Assembly (NCBI GenBank): GCA_039090855.1
Contig: CM077005.1
Span: 16,345,921 to 16,409,920, forward strand
Reading direction: 5' to 3'
DNA from: Macrothele yani
Taxonomy: Eukaryota; Arthropoda; Arachnida; Araneae; Macrothelidae
DNA: 64,000 bases
Shown: one piece after another, positions 22,333 to 32,645 of the stretch
Numbering within the stretch: the stretch's first letter is position 1
How the letters are laid out: each line of letters opens with the position of its first letter
The notes under the pieces: model-generated
Told to the model about the DNA's origin: nothing
Seen by the model: only the letters and a program-made list of their open reading frames with translations
Databases searched by the model: none
Program-made: the position numbers and the translations under genes

Positions 22333-23109
22333 AAATGATTTATGCCATCAACGTCCCTAAACAGACGCAAATAGAAATAACGGGTAAAACAATTAATTCT
22401 TCCGAGGATTAGCTTCCGGTTGGTTTCTAAGAAATACGTGAATTTTCAAACAGTTGCACTCAATAAATCTATTCATAGTGGAATAAACTTCTGCGTTCAA
22501 TTGTTTTTAAGTTTAAAAAAAATCTGGTAGAACAGCTATACATATTTTGGCAGCAAATGTTACAGAACACCGCGTGGTTTCCACTTCTCTGCATAAAACA
22601 AATACCACCTGGGGTGCTGGGGTGTTGCAGCAGCACAAGAAGCACGCCTATTATTAGGAAAGCTCTGCAACAAAGCACTTTTGATTTTTATAAACACATA
22701 ACGCGTCTTGTTTTCCTGCCCCTAAAATTTTCTTCGTATCTTAAAATTATTGCGCGTATACTTTCCTGAATGATTTCACTGCACACAGTAATTTCAAAAT
22801 CGCAATTTACATAAAACAAGCAATGCAAGGTGCATAAAGAAAACCAAAAGAATTCAATTTCTACCTCTACAGGAAAAACAGCAATTGCAGAATGGACAAT
22901 GGAAAGGTTTTAGTTGGTATAACATTTTTTATGATTCATACATACAACAAAGACATTCAAAAAACCCGACATAAACAATTACTAAACGTAGGAGCTGTTC
23001 ATGCACCAAACCGTATACCCGCAAAAAATAATATAATATTATAAAGCATGTTGCCAGATTTGTTTAAATATCCCCGCTTTTACTTTACAAAACCAAATGA
23101 TCAAGAGGA
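22333..23109. other. No gene recognised
   Basis: Single-copy-looking AT-rich sequence with no domain or repeat I can identify. Confidence 0.35.
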
Positions 23110-23384
23110 TGATCAAGACGATGGACTATAAGTAAGGTTATACCAGACGTCCCCAATTCTTGAGGACAGTCCTTGAATTTAGAGTACCGTCCCCAAAAAC
23201 GTCTAAAGCCTTTGGGGACGCAAATTGTCCTCAAATTTTAATGTTTGTCCCCAAATGTCCTCGAATTTACACTTCCTCATTAACCCTTTAGATTTCCAAT
23301 GAAAAATGTTCGTAAAAGTAACTTCCGTTGTACTGAGTTTCCAACATGCTTCTTGTGAAAACAAATTTGACTTTTTTATCTTCT

Positions 23385-23560
23385 TTCTGGGTTTAATGAC
23401 CACTACGAGTAACTCTAAACAGTCACCTTTCTCTAATTTGGAGACATTCGTTCTAGGGAAGGGAGGGAGCAAGTGCTGCAAGACAAAGACATCACCCGTG
23501 CCTCATTCTGGACTCGAATCCGTACCAACTTGTACGAATGGTCACTAGCCAGCACTAGGT
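23385..23560 (-). mobile_element. SINE family 1, degraded copy
   Basis: GGTTTAATGACCACTACGAG, AGGGAAGGGAGGGAGC and a head remnant (CTGGACTCGAATCC, GTACGAATGGTCA) are preserved. It is nested in the element at 23133-24184. Confidence 0.75.
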
Positions 23561-23644
23561 CAGTACACGACTGGCGCTGTCAAATTTCGACTGTACTTGT
23601 TCTGAGTTTCTCCAAAAACTTTGGCAAAATGAAAAATTCGCCAT

Positions 23645-23861
23645 TTGGATTGGATTGGAGGTTTAATGACCACCGTGAGCAACTCAATGGGCTATAAGCA
23701 GTCGCCCGTCCCTAATTTAAGGTCACTGGTTCCAGGGAAGGGAGAGAGCCAGTGCCGTAAGACAAACACAACATCCATGCCTGACCGGGATTCGAACCCG
23801 GACCCCTTACGGACGAATGATCAGAGGCCAGCGCCTTAGACCACTGCGCCACCGGGGCGGC
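23645..23861 (-). mobile_element. SINE family 1, complete copy with target duplication
   Basis: The full unit of 217 bp, from tail (GATTGGATTGGAGGTTTAA) to head (CGCCACCGGGGCGGC), is flanked by AAATTCGCCAT at 23634-23644 and 23862-23872. This copy defines both ends of the family. Confidence 0.92.
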
Positions 23862-24456
23862 AAATTCGCCATGCAATTGCTATGGTGTGCAGCCTAATTT
23901 TAATTCAGCGCATGTTCCTAAGATAAAGCATTTCCCTTTTGCTAATATGCTCTCGCCATCATAATTCGGCGTTGTCAATACAAATTACCAACATTCTACA
24001 AGATATATCCTTTTAAGACACAGATTTTAGTGTGTAATATCACACTTATTAAAGCAATGCAGTTTCGTGACAAAAATATTTGCATATTTATTTTAAGTAC
24101 GTATGTGTAACCAAATGAACTACCGATTTGGGACCGCAACGCCCTTTTGTCCTCAAATCGGTGTCCCGATATCTGGCCACCTTAACTATAAGCACTCCCC
24201 GTGCCCTATTCAGGGCTCCTGGTTCCAGGGAAGGGAAGGGGCTAGTGCCGCAAGCAAACACAACATCCGTGCCTCACCGGGATTCGAACCCCAACCGTTT
24301 TCGGACGAATGGTCATAAGCCAGCGCTTAGATCACTGAGCCACTGCAGCTGCCAAAATATAGTTATTAAAAGTCGTAGACGGCGATACGAATGTTCAAAA
24401 TATCAGCTAAAACCCTAGCGTGAAATTTTAAGACAGTGATATGAAAACTATTCAGC

Positions 24457-24878
24457 GCCGCCCCGGTGGCACAGTGGTCTAAGCGATGGCCTCTGATCAT
24501 TCGTCCGATAGGGGTCCGGGTTTGAATCCCGGTGAGGCATGGATGTTGTGTGTGCCGCCCCGGTGGCGCAGTGGTCTAAGGCGTTGGCCTCTGATCATTC
24601 GTCCGTAAGGGGTCCGGGTTCGAATCCCGGTGAGGCATGGATGTTGTGTTTGTCTTACGGCACTGGCTCTCTCCCTTCCCTGGAACCAGTGACCCTAAAT
24701 TAGGGACGGGCGACTGCTTATAGCCCATTGAGTTGCTCACGGTGGTCGTTAAACCTCCAATCAAAAAAATGGATGTTGTGTTTGTCTTACGGCACTGGCT
24801 CTCTCCCTTCCCTGGAACCAGTGACCCTAAATTAGGGACGGGTGACTGTTTATAGCCCATTGAGTTGCTCACGGTGCT
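24457..24878 (+). mobile_element. SINE family 1 copy interrupted by another SINE
   Basis: The head (24457-24551) and body (24782-24878) form one copy. The intact copy at 24552-24769 is inserted into it, with TGGATGTTGTGT present on both sides (24540-24551 and 24770-24781). The outer copy ends at GAGTTGCTCACGGT without the final tail. Confidence 0.85.
24552..24769 (+). mobile_element. SINE family 1, complete plus-strand copy
   Basis: It starts GCCGCCCCGGTGGCGCAGTG (A box), has GGGTTCGAATCCCGG (B box), a body, and ends CCTCCAATC plus seven A. Inserted into the older copy at 24457-24878. Confidence 0.92.
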
Positions 24879-25292
24879 GCAAGGCAGAGCGGCTCCGGAC
24901 GAACCAGGAGGACCACTGGTAGAGAGGATCGACGTGGTCGTGTGCCATGCACGAACGGTTCCCACAGGGACCCGATCCACTATACAGGCAGATGTAGCGG
25001 TTCCTGTACGCTCTCTGACCTTTTCCCCATTTTGAGGTATCTTCCCATTTCTATTTTAAATTGAAATTCGTGAAACTGTAATGCAAGTTCAAAACGTTAA
25101 AATTGAAAACTTCACTCGTTTCTGGAGTATAATTTATTTCGGTTTGATTTTAACACGACTTCTGTGACCAAAAACAACGCAATGCACAAATACAGATAAA
25201 ATTGCAATGGGTATCATGTAAACAATACCCAAATTCCGACACTTTTGCGGCTTCGTGATCCAGGACATCTCCAGAAGTTTTATTCTAACCAC

Positions 25293-25767
25293 TTGGCGGC
25301 ACGGTGGTCTAAGTGCTGCTTTTTGATCATTCGTCCTAGATGGATCCCGGTTCGAATCCCGATGAGGTATGGATTTTGTCATAGGCGTAGCCAATGGCGG
25401 GGGTCCTCGCGTCCGGATCCCCCCCCTCCCCACCCCGCCCGGCGACGCTTATGCTGGGATTAATTACGAATTTAAAGTTATATATATGTTAAAAAGGCTT
25501 TTTTGTAATGTTCTCATTTTTTAACTTTTAAATATTTTGAGCTTATTTCCACTTGGAGTATTTTTTCCAGGGAGGTTTTCACTGGTTAAAGAAATCTATG
25601 GACCCTTTCTCCCCCTTAAGGCATTTCTGGCTATGCCACTGGATGTTGTGTGTCTTAGGACTCTCTCTCTCTCTCTCCGTCTTTGCTGGAACTAGTAGCC
25701 TTAAATTAGGGACGGGAGGATTATTTACGTATAGCCCACTGAGTTGTTCACGGACCACGGTAGTTCA
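25293..25767 (+). mobile_element. SINE family 1 copy split by a MITE
   Basis: The head (25293-25379: GGCACGGTGGTCTAAG, CGGTTCGAATCCCG) and the tail (25642-25767: GGGACGGGAGGATTA, CACTGAGTTGTTCACGG) flank the small element at 25380-25641. Confidence 0.8.
25380..25641. mobile_element. hAT-like MITE inserted in a SINE
   Basis: The left end CATAGGCGTAGCCA and, read inward from the right, CAGTGGCATAGCCA are inverted repeats. GATTTTGT and GATGTTGT (7 of 8 identical) flank it, as for an 8-bp hAT duplication. 262 bp, non-coding. Confidence 0.75.
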
Positions 25768-27451
25768 AACAATCTTTATTGGTCTAAAAGTATTACAGAA
25801 TCATACACGCTGTTAAAACATGAGAAATAACTTGAGAACAAACATGAATAAATACAAATGCCGGAGCAGGACCCCCTTCCGGAAATAAACGAGAAAGTTA
25901 AAACGGATGAGAAACTATCACAGTGTCTACAATTGCACACATAGAAATCAAAACATGAAGCTAAAGGAAGAAGAACACATAGGGTACCTCAATGAGTAAT
26001 TTGATAACAATATATGAAAACGACATGTGTCGAAGCAATACTAGCCTCCGAAAAAAACATAAAGTTAAAAGATTTAAGTGGCGATACATTGCCAACAATC
26101 TCGCATGAACAGAACAAAACATGGTGCAAATTTTACAGGAAAACATAGTGGTCCATATAGGTAAGCAACTTGTAAAAAAACACAATGCAAAATCACAAGG
26201 AGGAAACACAACAAACTTATACACTATACAAAAACGAAACACATGTGCAAATCTCAAAAAATCTCAGGAAAATAAAAAAATGCCACATGCAAAGAGCTAT
26301 GCAAGTGATTAACAGATAAAACCAGTGGACACTAAGAAACTCCTCTGCTATACAATGCACTGAAAGTTTGCACATTACGCAACATAATCAAAAAACAAAA
26401 ACGGCGGCAGAACAGTACATGAAAAACAATGTAATGATAACACTAAAGAAATAAGCAAAATGCAACATTAACATTACGGTACAGGCAAACAACAAGACAG
26501 AAATACTAGGAAATGAGCAAATAAATTCTCATAACGAACCCTCGGTTTTGTTATAGTGAGAAACGTAGGAGTCAGCCGATTTCCGCGGCATCAAGCAACT
26601 CATCCAGAAAATGCACAATTTATAAACAATAATCATATATACATAACAAATCCTCCAGTAGCACATGGTACAATAGAACATAATAATACTGAGGCAAGTC
26701 AATGGTTCAGCACAGTACCAAGATACAATACAAATTGCTCGGGATTACAGCTCCATCACAAATATCTACAGAACACATACACAGAACAGCAATGAAAACG
26801 TTAGAACACGTTGATCAACGCATTCGAAAACAAGAGTCCTCAAACTCATGAGGACACCACCATAAAAGAACAACTCATGGTGGAAAACCTGTGTCAGGAG
26901 GAAAGATACAGAGGCACATTAGTCAAGCTCCAAAAATAATTAACCTCTTAATGCAACTTAAAGGGAGTACAATAATCACTACAATGCGAAGAAGAAACAA
27001 CAAACAAACAAAAGGCTACAGAGCAAAGAAAACTCCTCACGGTCCAACTTGCAAGGATCACTGAGTGGTTAAAACGATAGACTAATGGTGGTACCATCAA
27101 TCCGGAACCAACCGGCATCCTGCGCCCAGACCTGACGAAACCGTGCTGAAGAATGAGTTGATTGTGGTTCTGCATATTCGAGGCGAAGGCGAGCTGTTAA
27201 GCGGCTGCGAAAATAGGTGAGGATTGTGTCACTCGCAATAAGTGGATTAGCAGAGTCTGCGGCATTCCGGAGATAAAGATGATAGGTATATATTGCTTGT
27301 TTCACCCAAACAAAGAGAAATTTACCTTTATAAGATGCATCTTGGAAAGTTTTAGCACTTTGTACCGACAAGGCAGAGCTGTAACGGAGAAAGCATACCC
27401 AGCAAAAGTAAAATACTCATACAGTCGTACGTAACCTTAGATGCACGTGTT
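25768..27451. other. No gene recognised
   Basis: A-rich sequence of about 1.7 kb, more even in composition than its surroundings, beginning AATCTTTATTGGTC. It has frames to about 100 codons on both strands without domains. It could be an antisense 3' untranslated region or the inside of an unrecognised element; I find no paired ends. Confidence 0.3.
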
Positions 27452-27876
27452 CTTTTTTTTTTTTTGATTGGAGGTTTAACGACCACCGTCAGCAACTCAA
27501 TGGGCTATAAGCAGTCGCCCGTCCCTAATTTAGAGTCATTGGTTCCAGAGAAGGGAGAGAGCCAGTGCCGTAAAACAAACACAACATCCATGCCTCACCG
27601 AGATTCGAACCCGGACCCTTATCGGACGAATGATCAGAAGCTATCGCTTAGTTGCACCACCGGGGCGGCGATTGGGGGTTTAACGAACACCATGAACAAC
27701 TCAATGGGCTATAAGCAGTTGCCCGTCCCTAATTTAGGGTCACTGGTTCCAGAGAAGGGAGAGAGCCACTGCCGTAAGACAAACACAACATCTATGCCTC
27801 ACCGGGATTCGAACCCGGACCCTTTTGGACGAATGATCAGAGGCCATCGCTTAAACCACTGCGCCACCAGGGCGGC
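27452..27876 (-). mobile_element. SINE family 1 head-to-tail dimer inserted as one unit
   Basis: Two SINE units (27671-27876, then 27452-27670 in sense order) join directly, GATTGG of one against the GGCGGC head end of the other. There is no A tail between them; the only A tail (T at 27453-27464) is at the 3' end of the pair. GATGCACGTGTT (27440-27451) and GATGCACGCGTT (27877-27888) flank the whole pair, and no duplication flanks either unit alone. Confidence 0.85.
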
Positions 27877-28055
27877 GATGCACGCGTTGAATTAAGAGCA
27901 ACGAGCACAACTCATATTTAACTGAAGAACGGCTTACGTGGAGAATTTTCTCATGTTGTAGAATTTTTTGGTGGAACTCAGAACAAGTGCAGTGGAAATT
28001 GGTTTTTAGGATAAGTGTATTGGCAGGTAAACACAACGGAATCTTAGTTTAACTT

Positions 28056-28174
28056 CGACTGGCACATCTACATGGTAAGACTTTGATTTTGATTCCTGAA
28101 CCATATTTTTACGTTCAGCCGTTCTCTCGAAATAGATATCACAGTGCAAAACCCTATAGAATGAAGATATAGAT
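28056..28174. repeat. Direct repeat, copy 1
   Basis: CGACTGGCACATCTACATGG through CAGCCGTTCTCTC and CTATAGAAT matches 28677-28771, 621 bp downstream in the same orientation. Confidence 0.75.
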
Positions 28175-28676
28175 GGCGGAACTCAATATGTACTTTCTAA
28201 ATATTTTCACTAACAATGGTCAACGGAATGTTTATTTACATCTTTACATAATGGGGAAACGTCTTACCTATGTGAATAAACTGGATTGAATGAATATTAA
28301 ATTGTATATATACATCACACAGTCCAACGGAATAACGCAAGAAGATCTTGTAGAGTCTTCGCTGTTCTGATGCGAAGAACTTCGACACGATCGCCTGTTA
28401 GTCTTTCCATGACAACATGTATCAGCGTATGGAGATGAATGAGCCATTGCTTTGCGCAACAGTTGGCTCAGAAAAGAGAAGACTTCGGACTTTAAACTAT
28501 CTCAGTCCCTCCATGCTTCCGCCTTTAACGGCACGTGTTTCGCAAGAGTTGTTTCAGCCAATAGCACGCGATCGAATGTCAACCGCAAGCTTATCCCATA
28601 GACTTTACATGGGAACTTTGCCGGCCCACAACTCTCGAACCGTTGCCCCAATCTCATTTTTCGATTCGACTGGCAC

Positions 28677-28771
28677 ATCTACATGGTAAGACCTTTATTT
28701 TGATACCTTAACCATATCTTTACTTTCAGCCGTTCTCTCAAAATAAAAACCTTATAGAATTAATATATAGA
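28677..28771. repeat. Direct repeat, copy 2
   Basis: Partner of 28056-28174, with one ~20-bp deletion. The pair could be short terminal repeats of a small element (502 bp inside), or a duplication. Confidence 0.75.
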
Positions 28772-28948
28772 TTTTATTTTTGTACATAGTCTCCTTCACG
28801 CTCGATACAGATACGTTTAACAAGGTCAATGAAGGAAGAAATATTCTTCATAATACATGGAAAATTCACTGAATATTCAAGCAAAGCGAACTGAATTTGC
28901 TTGTTCCACTTACTGGTCGTCCAAACGCTTCTCAGAAAACTTCAATCG

Positions 28949-29020
28949 TCCTGGAGCAGGAATCGAAACCCGCATCTCTCGATTACTGGTCGAGTATGCT
29001 AATCATTACACCACTCAGGA
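28949..29020 (-). tRNA. tRNA-like gene or pseudogene
   Basis: The 72-nt minus-strand sequence folds as a cloverleaf. The acceptor TCCTG pairs with CAGGA, the anticodon stem is CTCGA-TCGAG with a 7-nt loop CCAGTAA, and the T arm is GCGGGTTTCGATTCCTGC. The loop would give anticodon AGU (Thr-like), but position 33 is C instead of U and the T loop has an extra base. A decayed tRNA or tRNA-derived repeat is likelier than a working gene, since the same 3' half occurs at 7918-8065 and 21110-21305. Confidence 0.4.
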
Positions 29021-29533
29021 CAGTGGAGTTCCAAGCAACAGAGACATAGGAATCTGAAAGTCCTCAGATTTTTGCTAGTCGAAACATCCTTCTTCCTCAT
29101 AGCGCTTTGACCCAATTCCCATCAGGACGGATGTAGGTCGGATTGTGCTGTTGTGTTAGTTGCATCTTTTGCAAGTGAAGTATGCCTCGGAGAAAAGTTC
29201 GGAAGTAATTCGAGCAGTTGGAGGAGTTCGAGAGGTGGCGCATCGTCGGGCTCCGGGAAGCGGGATGGTCCTATCGCTGTATTGCGCGCCATACCGGTCG
29301 TGCGGATATCACCATAGCACGCTGTTGGCGGCAGTGGATAGAACAAGGCACGCCGCAGCGACAAGAAGGGTCTGGGTGACCTAGACGAACCGCGGAAAGA
29401 GAAGATGACAAGTCGTCCGATACATGCGGAGTGACCCAACAACCGCGATTGCGGATGTTCAGCGAGCAGTGGTGCCGTCCATGCATCGTCTGATTAGTGC
29501 CAGCACCATTAGCAAACCGTTGCACGACGTACG

Positions 29534-29548
29534 ATTACACGCACGCAA
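29534..29548 (+). repeat. 15-bp target-site duplication, left, LINE copy 1
   Basis: ATTACACGCACGCAA, repeated exactly at 31866-31880. Confidence 0.95.
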
Positions 29549-29638
29549 GACCGGTCGTTCTGATGCCGACCTGGGGAGAGTTTATGGTGTGTCTTGGCTG
29601 AGCTATACTGCACTGCTTAGCAGATTTGAGATCTCAAG

Positions 29639-29668
29639 CGCGAGAGGGGTAATCATCCCATTCTCGTG
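29639..29668 (+). promoter_or_regulatory. Conserved leader hairpin, copy 1
   Basis: GCGAGA-GGGG...CCC-TCTCGT folds into a stem with an inner GGG/CCC pair and is followed by a T-rich run. The same stem with a different loop is at 32321-32350 in copy 2. Confidence 0.6.
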
Positions 29669-29816
29669 ATTTTTCTTTTTAGAATAGGTCAACATTATAT
29701 TGCCTGTTAATTAGAGCAGTGACGGGACTTAGAGAAAACGCCCTTGTAAGGGCGAAGCTCCGTTCAGCCCACATAGAGACTCAAGCATCAGATTCGGGTA
29801 CGTCTCTCTCACAGAG

Positions 29817-31294
29817 ATGTCAGCTACCCAGAAGGGTAAAGTGAATCCTAAGGGGTCAGCCCCCAAACCGTCCGGGTCAACCCGGACCCTGAAGGCAGCG
29901 GCCGAAGCACTACCAAGCCCTGTCGGTAGTGCTAAAGGGCTTAGCCCCGCTTCCGAGAACAGCCGGAAGGCGGACCCCAACGCCAGGAGGAAACCGTTAA
30001 AGACGCTTCCTGCAGCGAAGAGCTCTAAAGCCGTTACACCCACGAAGGGAGCCTCCCCCTCGACTGAGCCTTCTCAGTCAGCTAGTGGTGTAAGCATGCC
30101 CTTGCCACCTCCGCCCATGGCAAGGAAGGGTTAAACACCCCCCAGCCCAAACCCTCTCGGGCTCTAGAGGGGTCGTACGTTGGTCCTTCAGAGACACCTT
30201 TGGAGGGCTACCAGCATCCCAGGACACCCCCGGTGCTATCACCAGAGGCTTTCGTGTGCCGCATTTTCACCCTCATAGGGGAAGTAGAGTCCGTTCTCAA
30301 GGACTCGCGGGTCACTTCCTCAGGAAGAGAACAGGTGAAAGCGGCCCTGAAGAGTATCGATAAGGCTTGTTACGAACAAGCACAATGGGCGGCTTATCTT
30401 GAAGGCAGGCTGTCCGTTCGGCAGGAGTCGCGCTGCAAAGCCGACGCCAAAGAGATTTCCTACGCCGAAGTGGCTAGGAAAGGGTCTAGTACGGCGAAAG
30501 GGTCTTCGTCCGCCCCAATTGGGAATAAAAATAAGAAAAAGTCGGGAGACAAGAGACACGTGCTTTTGGTCTACCCCACTGTCGAGAGTGCGTCCTCAGA
30601 GGATGTAAAGAAGACCCTGAAGACTGCAGTTAATCCAACTAAACTGCAGATAGGGGTCAAGAGCATTCGGAGCATTAGGAAAGGTGGGGTCGCGGTGGAG
30701 TGTTCCCATCCCGGGGAGCACGACCGCCTTGCCCAGGAGTTGAGTAGCAATCCATTGACCAAGGATTGCACACTTCCCACGGCCCCACGAAAGAGACACC
30801 CCTGGTTGATAGTCTAAGGGGTCGACGGGGATCTCTCAGGGAAAGAGTTCGAGGAGGTGGTTCGCGGGCAGAACCCAGAACTCGAGAACGGGTTTAAAGC
30901 CTGTTTCCCCATCACGGGCAAGGAAGGTAGGGTTCACTGGGTGGCAGACGTGGAGCCCAAGGCCTTCAAGCACTTGGTGAGGCGGAAGACACTGAACTTG
31001 GGTTGGTCAGTGCTCCGCCTAAAGGAATTTTTGCGGGAGGTCAGGGGCTTTCGGTGCAATGGCTTCGGCCATTTCCGAGGCAACTGCCCCGAGTCAGAAG
31101 CAAGGTGTGGCAATTGTGGTGAAGTTGGGCACCAGCACCACCAGTGTGTAGCCGCACCGAAGTGCAGCAACTGCACTGCTGCGAATGCCAAGTTCCGCCT
31201 GAAGTTGGACGTCTCTCACTCCAGCTTCAGTAAGACGTGTCCCAGTCTTATTAGGGAACTTGAGCAAAGGAAAAATCGGGTCAACTATGGTTGA
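29817..31294 (+). pseudogene. LINE ORF1 (gag-like) of copy 1
   Basis: The ATG at 29817 follows the leader. Domains in order: a Ser/Pro/Lys-rich N-terminus (MSATQKGKVNPKG, stop after 30134 through a frameshift); from 30200 a helical middle (HPRTPPVLSPEAFVCRIF, SGREQVKAALKSI) with EISYAEVARKG; then a gag-core region with HVLLVYPTVESASSED, KLQIGVKSIRSIRKGGVAVE; then WVADVEPKAFKHLV and three zinc-knuckle-type clusters at 31050-31180 (FRCNGFGHFRGNC with the first Cys lost to Gly-Phe, CGNCGEVGHQHHQC, KCSNC). This order is that of R1/Jockey-group ORF1 proteins, which coat LINE RNA. An in-frame TAA at 30815 divides it; the frame then resumes to 31294. The same stop is in copy 2. No ORF2 follows. Confidence 0.85.
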
Positions 31295-31865
31295 CAGATG
31301 GTAGTACCTTCGGAGGTACGTTGCTTTCGATATTGAGCTTTTGGGTCTATTGACCAAGGTGTTTTTGATGATCCTGGCCCGGGGTCATCACCACAGCACT
31401 GGCCCTAGCGCTGTGGACTTTGTAAATATTGCTGCTTGAATAATTTGTTTTTAGAGCCTGAATATTTGTGAGAGGGGTGCATGAGACCCTCACAGTGTAA
31501 CGTGGTTGTATTTTTTTATAAGATACCTAATAAAGGACTTTTGTCCCAAAAACTCGCGTTGGCGGTCGATCTCCCGGCCACGAGATGAGATAAATTATTG
31601 AAAAATTGCTTGCCCCAACTGCCCATAGCACGTCGCACACACGGGTTATGATATAGGGGTGTAAGGTACCGGTCCCGTGGGGGAGGCAGATCCCCACAGG
31701 TCTCTGGACCGAATCTGTCCGAGTGAAAGACTGTGGTTTCCGGTGACTGACGGGCTAGCTATCGCAACGCCGTCAGGAACCTTAAAAGTTCCGAACTTAT
31801 GAGAGAGTTAAACATTTCCCTGTGAAGTTCTCACTTGGACGGTACAGGTAGAGTCATCAGCTAGC

Positions 31866-31880
31866 ATTACACGCACGCAA
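31866..31880 (+). repeat. 15-bp target-site duplication, right, LINE copy 1
   Basis: Exact repeat of 29534-29548. Confidence 0.95.
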
Positions 31881-32214
31881 ACCGTTACGACGACTGCCCT
31901 TAACACCATTGCATCGTCGCCAAAGACTGCAATGGTGTCGTGCCAGAATGTCATGGAGCCACTCAGAATGGCAGCCGGTGATCTTCATTAACGAGTCACG
32001 CTTTTTTCTTGGAGGAGACGACCACCGAATCCGTGTGTGGAGGCACCGAGGTCAGCGCCAAGATGAATGGTTTATTGTCGAGCGCCACAAGTCCAGAAGG
32101 TCTGGTGTCATGGTGTAGGGTGCAATTGCCGACGATGCCAGATCACCTTTGTTGTTCATTACAGGCACTTTGACAGCCCAACGTTACGTTAATGAGGTCC
32201 TGCAACCAGTAGCC

Positions 32215-32227
32215 TTACCTTTTCTGA
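32215..32227 (+). repeat. 13-bp target-site duplication, left, LINE copy 2
   Basis: TTACCTTTTCTGA, repeated exactly at 34626-34638. Confidence 0.95.
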
Positions 32228-32320
32228 GACCAGTCACTCTGATACCGACCGGGTGAGAGTTCTTAGTGTGTGACTTGGCTGAGCAATACTGCACTGTTAA
32301 GCAGAATTGACGATATCAAC

Positions 32321-32350
32321 CGCGAGACGGGGTTTCATCCCGATCTCGCG
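32321..32350 (+). promoter_or_regulatory. Conserved leader hairpin, copy 2
   Basis: CGCGAGA...TCTCGCG with an inner CGGG/CCCG stem, followed by a 12-T run (32352-32363). Counterpart of 29639-29668. Confidence 0.6.
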
Positions 32351-32645
32351 ATTTTTTTTTTTTTGAAACGGTGAACATCATGTTACCTTTCAATTAGAGC
32401 AGTGACGGGACTTAGTGAAAACGCCCTTGTGAGGGCGAAGTTCCGTTCAGCCCGCATTGAAACTCTGGTATCAGTTTCGGGTACGTCGTCGCCGTTCTGG
32501 TCCCGCGGACGCAGGGGCCCTTTGATCCCTCGTCCGCCCAAAGCCCGAGCGCCCGGCTTCTAAGGTTTGACTAGAGTGGGAGAACCTCTGGGTACCCACT
32601 CAGTACTTAAAAGAAAATTTTGTGATTTTCATCTCTCTCACAGAG

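Larger units (their letters stand above)
23133..24184. mobile_element. 1.05-kb DNA element with 8-bp target duplication
   Basis: The ends TAAGGTTATACCAGAC and, read inward from the right, TAAGGTGGCCAGATATC are imperfect inverted repeats running to TTGAGGACA. ACTATAAG is perfectly duplicated at 23125-23132 and 24185-24192. An 8-bp duplication fits hAT-like elements. It carries two SINE copies and no transposase, so it is non-autonomous. Confidence 0.65.
23110..24353 (-). mobile_element. SINE family 1 split by a DNA transposon
   Basis: The body and head at 24193-24353 (GGGCTCCTGGTTCCAGGGAA, GGGATTCGAACCCC, CACTGAGCCACTG) continue across the element at 23133-24184 into a short tail remnant at 23110-23132. 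ACTATAAG is duplicated at both sides of the inserted element, and it belongs to the SINE word GGGCTATAAGCAGTC. Confidence 0.65.
29549..31865 (+). mobile_element. ORF1-only LINE (HAL1-like), copy 1, 2317 bp
   Basis: It begins GACCGGTCGTTCTGATGCCG and ends GAGTCATCAGCTAGC with no A tail. It holds a 5' leader of 268 nt, one gag-like ORF1, and a 3' region with GCTTGCCCCAACTGCCC. There is no endonuclease or reverse transcriptase frame. Both termini match copy 2, so this is a full-length unit. A 15-bp duplication proves insertion as this unit. Confidence 0.88.

Noticed and set aside
24576..24980. 134-codon open frame
   Set aside because: Antisense of nested SINE copies; the repeat explains the open frame.
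27464..27895. 143-codon open frame with repeated SPVPNL...LVPGKGESQCRKTN-type peptide
   Set aside because: This is the antisense of the SINE dimer; similar frames occur in every SINE copy and are not genes.
29182..29700. HDV-like ribozyme at the LINE 5' end
   Set aside because: I tried to fit the nested double pseudoknot to the first 120 nt of both copies and could not; only a simple hairpin is supported.
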